DNA of 56,127 nt. It comes from Bifidobacterium callitrichidarum. Lineage in GTDB: Bacteria > Actinomycetota > Actinomycetes > Actinomycetales > Bifidobacteriaceae. How positions within the stretch are numbered: position 1 is the first letter of the stretch; every line of letters starts with the position of its first letter. The stretch lies in the NCBI RefSeq assembly GCF_003129905.1, contig NZ_QFFM01000020.1, forward strand, positions 1 through 56,127, written 5' to 3'. Positions 1-6,355 of the stretch are shown here, piece after piece. Below the pieces are notes generated by a model. The model saw only the letters and a program-made list of their open reading frames with translations. It was not told the origin of the DNA and searched no databases. Position numbers and translations under genes: made by a program.

Positions 1-158
1 AGAAGGTGACCGAGCTGCTGGCCCTGTACATGGGTGAGCGCGGTCTGCTGAAGGCCGCCACCGGTTCTGATTCCGTGCCGGAGGCCATCGCCGCGATGGA
101 CGCCGCGGGCGCCCCGATCAAGGCCGCCGCCCCCGCCGGAGTCAAGCTCGTCGCCTGA
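1..158 (+). CDS. C-terminal end of an unidentified protein (5' truncated)
   Basis: Only the last 51 codons are in the window, read in the frame that begins at base 3 and ends with TGA at 156-158. The tail is alanine-rich and ends in GVKLVA. I do not recognise the family. It lies on the same strand as the phosphonatase-like gene 180 bases downstream, so an aminoethylphosphonate transaminase or another phosphonate enzyme is possible, but nothing in this short tail proves it. A large stem-loop separates the two genes. Confidence 0.6.
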   Translation, partial: KVTELLALYMGERGLLKAATGSDSVPEAIAAMDAAGAPIKAAAPAGVKLVA

Positions 159-166
159 ATCCTGAC

Positions 167-296
167 GGCTTGGCGGTGCGGTGTGCGTCTCCCGACACAC
201 TCAAGGCCGTTTGGCCTCGCTCCGGCGCGTGCTCGCAGAGCTTAGCACACGCCTGCGCTGCTTACAGTCGGGCGACGCACACCGCACCGCCAAGCC
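167..296. repeat. Large stem-loop, loop-conserved family (copy D1)
   Basis: Arms 167-196 and 267-296 are complementary at 29 of 30 positions and enclose a 70-base loop. The loop begins ACACTCAAGGCCGTTTGGCC. Nearly the same core occurs in the loop at 45814-45898 (minus strand) and, more diverged, at 47936-48027 (minus strand), where the stems have different sequences. It follows the stop codon of the first gene by 8 bases, so it could work as a terminator or processing hairpin. Confidence 0.75.
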
Positions 297-336
297 TTCC
301 GCATGACATTCATTCGATGACCAAAAAGGAAATACA

Positions 337-1119
337 ATGACCAACCGTTTTGAAGCTGTTATTTTCGATTGGGCCGGCACCACCGTGGATTACGGCTGCT
401 TCGCGCCGGTGCGCGCCTTCCAGGAGGCGTTCAAGGAATTCGGCGTCACGCCCACCATGGACGAGACCCGCAAGCCGATGGGCATGCTCAAGCACGACCA
501 CATCAACACCATGTTGCACATGAACCGCATCGCCCGCACCTGGGAGGATGCCCACGGCACCGCCCCCACGGATGCGGATGTGGATGCCGTCTACAGCCAC
601 TTCGAGCCGAAGCTGCTGTCCATTCTCGACAATTACGCCGACCCCAAGCCGGGCGTAATCGAGGCCGTGGCCGCTCTGCGCGATGTGGGCATCAAAATCG
701 GCTCCACCACCGGCTACACGGACAAGATGATGGAGATCGTGGTGCCGAAGGCCGCCGAGAACGGCTACTCCCCCGACTTCTGGATCAGCCCGGACGGCAC
801 AAACGGCTTCGGTCGCCCCTACCCGTACATGGTCTTCCGCAATCTCGAGAAGCTGGGCGTGACCGACGTGCGCCGCGCCGCCAAGGTGGGCGACACCCTT
901 TCCGACATCCGCGAGGGCAAGAACGCCGGCGTGTTCACCATCGGCGTGACCGAGGGCAGCTCGCAGATGGCGTTGAGCCAGGACGAGTTCGAGGCGCTGT
1001 CCGAAGCCGGCAAGGCGCAGGCCCGTGCCGCCGCTCGCGAGGCGTTCGTGAACGCCGGTGCCGACGCCGTCATCGACACGATGGCCGAACTGCCGACGCT
1101 CCTCGCTCAGATTGCCTGA
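337..1119 (+). CDS. phnX: Phosphonoacetaldehyde hydrolase-like HAD phosphatase
   Basis: This 260-residue protein fits the phosphonatase branch of the HAD superfamily, which cleaves the C-P bond of phosphonoacetaldehyde to acetaldehyde and phosphate. The N-terminal motif FDWAGTTVDYG (residues 10-20) has the nucleophile Asp11 followed at +2 by Ala instead of the usual HAD Asp, as is typical of PhnX. Lys52 in KPMGMLKHDH matches the Schiff-base lysine of the cap domain. The later motif VGDTLSDIREG is the HAD acidic motif. AAGGAA precedes the ATG. Family length is about 260-270 residues, so it appears complete. No phosphonate transporter or C-P lyase is in view, so the physiological substrate is inferred. 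Confidence 0.85.
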   Translation: MTNRFEAVIFDWAGTTVDYGCFAPVRAFQEAFKEFGVTPTMDETRKPMGMLKHDHINTMLHMNRIARTWEDAHGTAPTDADVDAVYSHFEPKLLSILDNYADPKPGVIEAVAALRDVGIKIGSTTGYTDKMMEIVVPKAAENGYSPDFWISPDGTNGFGRPYPYMVFRNLEKLGVTDVRRAAKVGDTLSDIREGKNAGVFTIGVTEGSSQMALSQDEFEALSEAGKAQARAAAREAFVNAGADAVIDTMAELPTLLAQIA

Positions 1120-1153
1120 GCCGGTTCCTCGTCGCTTCCGGATTCACCTGCTT

Positions 1154-1205
1154 AAGCCCTCTGTTTCATGCATCGATGCAATGCATGAAACAGAGGGCTT
1201 TTCCG
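1154..1205. terminator. Bidirectional hairpin terminator
   Basis: A perfect 20-bp inverted repeat (1154-1173 with 1181-1200, 7-base loop) has an A-rich start and a T-run at 1199-1202. It lies between two converging genes, phnX and the MocR regulator, so it probably ends transcripts from both. Confidence 0.85.
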
Positions 1206-1206
1206 T

Positions 1207-2925
1207 TCAGAACCTCGTCACCGTCTCGCCGATGATGCGGATGCCGCGCTCGATGTCCACAGCGGCCGGACGCACGAAGTTGAGTCGGATGTGGGAGTCG
1301 TCCATCTCATCGACGTCGAAAACGCTGCCCGGCATGAAGGTGACGCCCTTCGCACGGCAGGCGTCCAGCACATCCAGCGAACGCACGCCTGGGGACAACG
1401 CGGCCCACAGGTAGTATCCACCCTCCGGTACGGCCCAGCGCATGCCGGCCGGGGCGAACCGTTCCAATGCCACGACCGCCGCATCGCGTCTGCCTCGATA
1501 TGAGGCCGTCAACGTACGGACGTGCTCGGCGACGCGGCCTTCCTTGAGCAGTTCCAGGCAGATGCGCTGCGAGGACGTGCTCGTATGCTGGTCCACCATG
1601 CGTCTCAGGCCAGCCAGACGGTTGATCACATGCGGATCCGCCACGATCCAGCCGGTCCGCAGGCCCGAGGTCACGGTTTTCGAGAATGTGGACAGGTACA
1701 TCACGTATCCCGCGTTCTCCATGCCTTTGAGCGGTATCGGGCGCCGTTCTTTCCCTGCAGCGACACTATGGCCGATGGCGCCGCGCGAAGCGGCTTCGTC
1801 ATCGGCGATATCCCCGTCGGTTCGGTCGGCGGTTTGGGAATCATGCGAATCCGCCATCGCTGGCCCGTACCACAGGTCGCCGTAGGCGTCGTCCTCGATG
1901 ATGAGGCATTGGTAACGACGAGCCACATCGATGAGTTCGCCGCGGCGTTCGGCCGGCATTGTGGTACCGGTGGGGTTCTGGAAGGTGGGGATGGTGTAGA
2001 TGAGCTTGGGGTGGAATCGCGCACAGTAGCCGTCCAGCAGGTCGGTGCGCATGCCGTGCTCGTCCATGGGCACGCCGATGATGCGCGCGTCGGCGGAGTG
2101 GAAGGCCTGTAGCGCCGGGAAGAACGTGGATTGTTCGACCAGCACGCAGTCGCCGGGGTTGACGAACGCGCGCACGCACAGGTCGATGCCCTGTTCGGAC
2201 CCGGAGAGCACCATCACGTTGCGTACGTCGCACTGCACGCCGCGGTCGCGCATGTGTTCGGCGAGCAGGTCGCGCAGTTCCGCGAAGCCTTCTATGGGCG
2301 ATTCTGGCTGGCCGTCGAATTCGTGCGAGGCGAACGCCTCGATGCTCACCGCACGCAGGAGGTCGTCCGGGATGTCGGCCGGGTTGGGCGAGCCGGTGGC
2401 GAAGTCGATCACCGTGTCGCCGCGTTGCGCGCGCTCGGCGGAGGCGATGTCGTGATAGGTGAACCGGTTGGAGTAGTCGGAGAACAATACGGACCACGGC
2501 GGGCGCGCCACAATCGGTTCGGTAGCCTCCGGAAGCTCGTGCCGTGCCAGTCGTACGGGAGATTGCGTGGATTGCGATGCATCCGAACGCGACGATGCCG
2601 ATGATGACGTCGATTGCGGCGATGGTGCCGTCATCGGCGCCGAGGACGTTGCCGTGGGACGCGATGCCGATGAGGTCGGCACTTCGCCGCGCGGTAGCAC
2701 GAAGGTGCCTTTGCCGACCTTGGATGCGATGAGGCCTTCGTCCTTCAGCTGTTGATAGGCCTGCAAGATGGTGGTGCGGTTGACTTCGAGGCGTGCGGCG
2801 AGCTCGCGCTCGGGCGGCAGACGGTATCCTTCGGCGAGTGTGCCGGAGACGATCTGCTCGCGCAGTTCGGCGGCCAGTTGCCGGTACATCGGCATGCTGC
2901 TGTGCCGATTGAGTTCCAGTCGCAT
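1207..2925 (-). CDS. pdxR: MocR-family PLP-binding transcriptional regulator, probable PdxR
   Basis: The 572-residue protein has an N-terminal GntR winged helix (about residues 5-75, with LPPERELAARLEVNRTT), a Ser/Thr-rich linker (about 85-130) and a fold-type I aminotransferase domain to the C-terminus, including the PLP lysine in STFSKTV near residue 415. MocR proteins of this kind sense pyridoxal phosphate. Its position on the same strand just downstream of pdxS and pdxT makes a PdxR role likely. Residues about 355-400 form a hydrophilic insertion between DDAYGDLWYG and the PLP lysine, which is not part of the usual core. AAGGAAGG precedes the ATG. Five repeated operator-like sites lie directly upstream, suggesting autoregulation. 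Confidence 0.88.
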   Translation of the reverse strand: MRLELNRHSSMPMYRQLAAELREQIVSGTLAEGYRLPPERELAARLEVNRTTILQAYQQLKDEGLIASKVGKGTFVLPRGEVPTSSASRPTATSSAPMTAPSPQSTSSSASSRSDASQSTQSPVRLARHELPEATEPIVARPPWSVLFSDYSNRFTYHDIASAERAQRGDTVIDFATGSPNPADIPDDLLRAVSIEAFASHEFDGQPESPIEGFAELRDLLAEHMRDRGVQCDVRNVMVLSGSEQGIDLCVRAFVNPGDCVLVEQSTFFPALQAFHSADARIIGVPMDEHGMRTDLLDGYCARFHPKLIYTIPTFQNPTGTTMPAERRGELIDVARRYQCLIIEDDAYGDLWYGPAMADSHDSQTADRTDGDIADDEAASRGAIGHSVAAGKERRPIPLKGMENAGYVMYLSTFSKTVTSGLRTGWIVADPHVINRLAGLRRMVDQHTSTSSQRICLELLKEGRVAEHVRTLTASYRGRRDAAVVALERFAPAGMRWAVPEGGYYLWAALSPGVRSLDVLDACRAKGVTFMPGSVFDVDEMDDSHIRLNFVRPAAVDIERGIRIIGETVTRF

Positions 2926-2996
2926 GTCCGCCGCCTTCCTTTTGTGTCATGGGCCGTCGCCGCACCCTGTGGACCATGATATGCGGCGCGGCAAGT

Positions 2997-3123
2997 GCCC
3001 ATGGTGTAGGGAAGTTCCCATGATGTAGGGAGCGGTTTTAGGGAAATGGCGGAATTCCGCCGTTTTACATCCCTACATCATGCGGGAATCCCTACACCAT
3101 GGGATTTTCCCTACCGCACGGGA
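2997..3123. promoter_or_regulatory. Five-copy operator-like array upstream of pdxR
   Basis: A 16-base motif, TCCCTACAYCATGGGA or near matches, occurs at 3070-3087, 3089-3104 and 3108-3123, and in reverse orientation at 2997-3012 and 3016-3031. Neighbouring copies in each arm start 19 bases apart, about two helical turns. The four best copies are symmetric about 3050/3051, close to a second palindrome GGCGGAATTCCGCC (3048-3061). The array fills the gap between the pdxT stop and the pdxR start. Confidence 0.8.
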
Positions 3124-3127
3124 GTTC

Positions 3128-3772
3128 CTACAGCGAAAGGAACAGCTCGTGGATACGGGTGTCGTCCGTAAGCTCCGGGTGGAACGCGGTGGCGAGGATG
3201 TTGCCCTGACGCAGGGCCACCGGATGGCCGTCCACCTCGGTCTCCACGGTGGCGTCCGGACCCACGGAGACCACGTACGGCCCGCGGATGAACACCAGCG
3301 GGAAATCGGCGATGTACGCCTTGTCGCCGTCGCCGGGCTTGCCGAAGTCGGCGGTGGCGGCGAAGCTGCCGAGCTGACGACCGTAGGCGTTGCGACGCAC
3401 CACGGCGTCGAGCGCGCCGAAGTACACGTTCGGGTCGTTGTCGAGCTTCTTGGCGAGCAGGATCATGCCGGCGCAGGTGCCGAACACCGGCTTGCCGGCC
3501 TTGATGTGCGCGTCGATCTTCTCGAACAGACCGGTGGAATGCAGCAGCTTGCCCTGCGTGGTGGACTCGCCACCGGGCAGGATCACGCGGTCGATGGACT
3601 CGTCGAAGTCCTCGGCGGCGCGCAGCAGCTTCCACGGCGCGCCCAGCTTGTCCAGCACGGCCGCGTGTTCGGCGAATGCGCCCTGGACGGCCAGGATGCC
3701 GGTCACGCCGTGCTTCGCGGATTCGGCGTCGTCGGATTCTTCCTTGGATATGTATTCAACAGCTACAACCAT
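3128..3772 (-). CDS. pdxT: Pyridoxal 5'-phosphate synthase glutaminase subunit PdxT
   Basis: This is the class I glutaminase that supplies ammonia to PdxS in the DXP-independent vitamin B6 pathway. The oxyanion motif PGGEST is at residues 67-72, the nucleophile is Cys100 in GTCAGM, and His198 and Glu200 in HPE complete the triad. I chose the ATG at 3772, giving 214 residues, because AGAGG lies just upstream. The same frame stays open to 3808, but that extension runs towards an intergenic repeat. The first 20 residues (MVVAVEYISKEESDD...) precede the usual start of the fold (GVTGILAVQG), so a short N-terminal extension is present. It lies downstream of pdxS, separated by about 220 bases of repeat sequence. 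Confidence 0.93.
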   Translation of the reverse strand: MVVAVEYISKEESDDAESAKHGVTGILAVQGAFAEHAAVLDKLGAPWKLLRAAEDFDESIDRVILPGGESTTQGKLLHSTGLFEKIDAHIKAGKPVFGTCAGMILLAKKLDNDPNVYFGALDAVVRRNAYGRQLGSFAATADFGKPGDGDKAYIADFPLVFIRGPYVVSVGPDATVETEVDGHPVALRQGNILATAFHPELTDDTRIHELFLSL

Positions 3773-3790
3773 TGTTACCTCTTTTGCGAT

Positions 3791-3942
3791 GCTCCCCTCA
3801 GTCGGCAAAGCCGACAGCTCCCCTCAGAGAAGGGAGCCGGAAGGGAAGGCCATCGTCATCTCTCTGCACAATGCTTCCTCAGTCAGCACCGCTGATAGCT
3901 CGTCCTGCAATTGAGTAGGCAATGTCCTCAGCGAAGGGAGCC
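3791..3942. repeat. Intergenic hairpin repeats between pdxS and pdxT
   Basis: 3791-3838 is a copy of the short double-hairpin element (CCCTCAGTCGGC loop GCCGAC AGCTCCCCT...AGGGGAGCC type). 3877-3942 looks like an internally deleted copy of the longer element at 31314-31464: it keeps the left end, the CTGCAATT core and the right end GGCAATGTCCTCAG...GGGAGCC, but lacks the middle. The pair splits the pdxST transcription unit and may weaken or process the transcript there. Confidence 0.75.
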
Positions 3943-3992
3943 AAGGGAGTTGTCAGGCTTCGACTTTCAGTCAGGGAGACCGGGAAGAACCG

Positions 3993-4868
3993 TCACTCGC
4001 CGCGGGCGGCCATGATGGTCTTGATCTCGTCCTCGTTGATGCCGACCATGGCCTCGCCCAGGTTCTCGGAGAGCTTGGCGAGCAGGTCGGCGTCCTGCCA
4101 GTTGGCGGTGGCCTTGACGATGGCGGCGGCGCGCTTGGCCGGGTCGCCGGACTTGAAGATGCCGGAACCCACGAACACGCCCTCGGCGCCGAGCTCCATC
4201 ATCAGGGCGGCGTCGGCCGGGGTGGCCACGCCGCCGGCGGCGAAGTTGACGACCGGCAGACGGCCGTTGTCGTGGACGTACTTGGCCAGGTCGTACGGCA
4301 CGGCGAGCTGCTTGGCGGCCTCGTAGACCTCGTCGTCGCGCAGGGAGACGAGCTCGTGGATCTGCTTGTTCATCGTGCGCATATGACGCACGGCCTGGAT
4401 CACGTCGCCGGTGCCGGGCTCGCCCTTGGTGCGAATCATGGCGGCGCCTTCGGCGATGCGGCGCAGGGCCTCGCCCAGGTTCTTCGCGCCGCACACGAAC
4501 GGCACGTCGAACTGGTTCTTGTCGATGTGGTAGACGTCGTCGGCGGGCGAAAGCACCTCGGACTCGTCGATGTAGTCGATGTCGATGGCCTGCAGGATGC
4601 GGGCCTCGGCGATGTGGCCGATGCGCACCTTGGCCATGACCGGGATGGACACGGCCTCCTGGATGCCCTTGATCATGGCCGGGTCGGACATGCGGGAGAC
4701 GCCGCCGGCCGCGCGGATGTCGGCGGGGATGCGCTCCAGGGCCATCACGGCGCATGCGCCGGCGTCCTGGGCGATCTTCGCCTGTTCGGGCGTGGTCACG
4801 TCCATGATCACGCCGCCCTTGAGCATCTGGGCCAGATTACGGTTGAGTTCCGCACGATTCTGCGTCAT
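3993..4868 (-). CDS. pdxS: Pyridoxal 5'-phosphate synthase lyase subunit PdxS
   Basis: PdxS condenses ribose 5-phosphate, glyceraldehyde 3-phosphate and ammonia to PLP. The 291-residue TIM-barrel protein is full length and highly conserved, with [20 protein letters not shown] near the N-terminus, the ribose-binding lysine equivalent Lys80 in VMAKVRIGH and the second catalytic lysine Lys148 in [17 protein letters not shown] precedes the ATG. It is the first gene of the minus-strand B6 block, followed by pdxT and the MocR regulator. Unlike the common arrangement in which the regulator is divergent from pdxS, here the regulator lies downstream on the same strand. Confidence 0.97.
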   Translation of the reverse strand: MTQNRAELNRNLAQMLKGGVIMDVTTPEQAKIAQDAGACAVMALERIPADIRAAGGVSRMSDPAMIKGIQEAVSIPVMAKVRIGHIAEARILQAIDIDYIDESEVLSPADDVYHIDKNQFDVPFVCGAKNLGEALRRIAEGAAMIRTKGEPGTGDVIQAVRHMRTMNKQIHELVSLRDDEVYEAAKQLAVPYDLAKYVHDNGRLPVVNFAAGGVATPADAALMMELGAEGVFVGSGIFKSGDPAKRAAAIVKATANWQDADLLAKLSENLGEAMVGINEDEIKTIMAARGE

Positions 4869-4949
4869 TATTGTCCCCTTGTGTGCGATGTTGAACGGTT
4901 ATCGACCTGCCCATTATCAGACGCGCACACACGGCGCATACCAAACCAG

Positions 4950-4993
4950 TCCAATTTGGATGGGGCCAATCCGGTGTTTCTTGACCCATCCAA
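4950..4993. promoter_or_regulatory. Palindromic sites in the pdxS upstream region
   Basis: TCCAATTTGGA (4950-4960) is a perfect 11-base palindrome, and TTGGATGGG (4956-4964) is repeated inverted as CCCATCCAA at 4985-4993. They lie about 85-125 bases upstream of pdxS, where a repressor or activator site would be expected. They do not resemble the array upstream of pdxR, so the same regulator binding both places is not established. A decayed copy of the intergenic repeat (about 5039-5085) follows. Confidence 0.5.
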
Positions 4994-5115
4994 TTTACGG
5001 CGACACCAACGCCAACATTGGCATGACATCTCGTAGGACCACTCTTCAGTCGCCTTCAGCGACAGCTTGTCCTGCGGAGAACCGGAGAAGACCTACAAGG
5101 CCCAGCCAGCCCGGC

Positions 5116-5382
5116 TCACTCCTTGACGTACTCGAGGATGTCGCCGGGCTGGCAGTCGAGGGCCTCGCAGATTGCGGCGAGGGTCGAGAATCGGATGGCT
5201 GAGACACGGTTGTTCTTGATCTTCGAAAGGTTGACGTTGGTGATGCCCACCTGCTCGGCCAGCCAGTTCAGGGAACGTCCGCGCTCGACCATGACCCGGT
5301 CGAGACGCAGGACGATGCGGCCGCCCGCCTCAGCCCCGTCCCGCGACCCATCCGGGCCATCGATGCCACGCGCCTCGCTCAC
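5116..5382 (-). CDS. Small XRE-family transcriptional regulator
   Basis: This 88-residue protein is mostly one Cro/CI-type helix-turn-helix (about residues 31-85, containing LNWLAEQVGITNVNLSKIKN and the C-terminal signature CEALDCQPGDILEY). It resembles the YozG-like regulators that accompany DUF2975 membrane proteins. The GTG start at 5382 overlaps the upstream TGA as GTGA, so the two genes are translationally coupled. In the same frame an ORF stays open upstream, but its composition there is that of the shadow of the membrane gene. It probably binds the perfect palindrome at 6134-6163 and autoregulates the pair. Confidence 0.85.
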   Translation of the reverse strand: MSEARGIDGPDGSRDGAEAGGRIVLRLDRVMVERGRSLNWLAEQVGITNVNLSKIKNNRVSAIRFSTLAAICEALDCQPGDILEYVKE

Positions 5383-6026
5383 AGCAGTCCGTCCACTTCC
5401 CGCTCCAGCGACATGCCGTAGTCGAAGATGCGCACGAGCAGCAGCAACATGATGCCGATCATCACCAGCAGGCCGCTCATCCACAGGCTTGCGCTGCCGG
5501 ACGCGCCGGCGATCGAGCAGACGATGTAGTTGACCAGCGCGACGACGGGCGCGGCGATGAGATACCAACCCATGCGGGAGAGCCGCTCCGCGATCACGGC
5601 GCGGAACGGCGAGGGAGAGGCCGGGTCGGCGTGCTCCACCCAGGTTTTCAGTTCGTCGCACAACGCGGCGACCTGGCCGAACGCCAGCGCCAGCAGGGCG
5701 TAGACGGCCGTACGGGCAAGACCTGTGGCAATGACGGCCACCGTATTGATCGGCGCGTCGTCATACGGCTGCAGGAAGATCGAATAGTCCAGTACCTGCC
5801 CGGTGAGACTGATGCTGAACACGCCTCCGACGCTGAGATCCAGCCGATTGTAGCCGGCGGTCAGTGTTCCGGATGCCACGATGAAGACCACCAGCACGAT
5901 GGCGGTGACTGCGGCGGCGATCCAGAGGAACACCGTGCCGATGCGTGCGATGATAAGGGCCGCGGCGCCCGCGCGGCCCAGCATGTCAGCTCGTTTGGAA
6001 ACGGAACGGCTAGTTGTCGTTGCCAT
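5379..6026 (-). CDS. DUF2975-type four-helix membrane protein
   Basis: The 215-residue product has about four hydrophobic segments: two near residues 18-55, one pair around 85-125 and 150-200, and an acidic C-terminal tail. The pattern and the coupled XRE gene match DUF2975 proteins, whose function is not known. The ATG at 6026 is chosen because GGAGG lies at the right distance, although the frame is open to 6119. A TATAAT box sits about 90 bases upstream and overlaps an operator-like palindrome region. Such pairs are sometimes involved in stress or differentiation control, but that is not shown here. Confidence 0.8.
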   Translation of the reverse strand: MATTTSRSVSKRADMLGRAGAAALIIARIGTVFLWIAAAVTAIVLVVFIVASGTLTAGYNRLDLSVGGVFSISLTGQVLDYSIFLQPYDDAPINTVAVIATGLARTAVYALLALAFGQVAALCDELKTWVEHADPASPSPFRAVIAERLSRMGWYLIAAPVVALVNYIVCSIAGASGSASLWMSGLLVMIGIMLLLLVRIFDYGMSLEREVDGLL

Positions 6027-6117
6027 GATGGACCTCCGTTCGGTATTGCCCGACGATTCTTCTCTGAGGGAACCGTTCAGTTCACATTCCTCAGAGCAAG
6101 GTGGGTGGGATAGTTCC

Positions 6118-6163
6118 ATTATAGCATTTTTATCGTTTGTCGTTAAATGTTTAACGACAAACG
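6118..6163 (-). promoter_or_regulatory. Promoter with perfect 14-bp palindrome for the DUF2975-XRE pair
   Basis: On the minus strand TATAAT lies at 6123-6118. A perfect inverted repeat with 14-base arms (6134-6147 and 6150-6163, 2-base centre; arm CGTTTGTCGTTAAA) covers the expected -35 position. A repressor bound there would block RNA polymerase. The small XRE protein of the operon is the obvious candidate. Confidence 0.75.
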
Positions 6164-6226
6164 ACTATTACAAAGTTGGAATCAAGAAAGAACCCCAACT
6201 CATTCGCCACCAGCGACCGAAAACCA

Positions 6227-6354
6227 TTGGCTCTGTTAAACCACGATTGACATGAATCCATGTCTGGCTACCCCTCAGTCGGCTTCGCCGACAGCTCCCC
6301 TGACAAGGGGAGCCGAGAATAAGGTCCATGTCAATCTTGGTTTAACTGAGCCAA
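6227..6354. repeat. Composite repeat: 28-bp inverted arms around a double hairpin
   Basis: The arms 6227-6254 and 6327-6354 match at 25 of 28 positions and enclose a short-family element at 6269-6314 (hairpins GTCGGC/GCCGAC and CTCCCCT/AGGGGAG). The arm-plus-hairpin junction on the minus strand (about 6352-6299) reappears at 52475-52528 with few changes. It ends 1 base before the stop codon of the transglutaminase gene, so it may end that transcript. Confidence 0.8.
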
Positions 6355-6355
6355 A

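Noticed and set aside
1..158. Naming the truncated first gene as a phosphonate transaminase
   Set aside because: Only 51 C-terminal residues are visible and none of them is diagnostic; adjacency to phnX is not enough.
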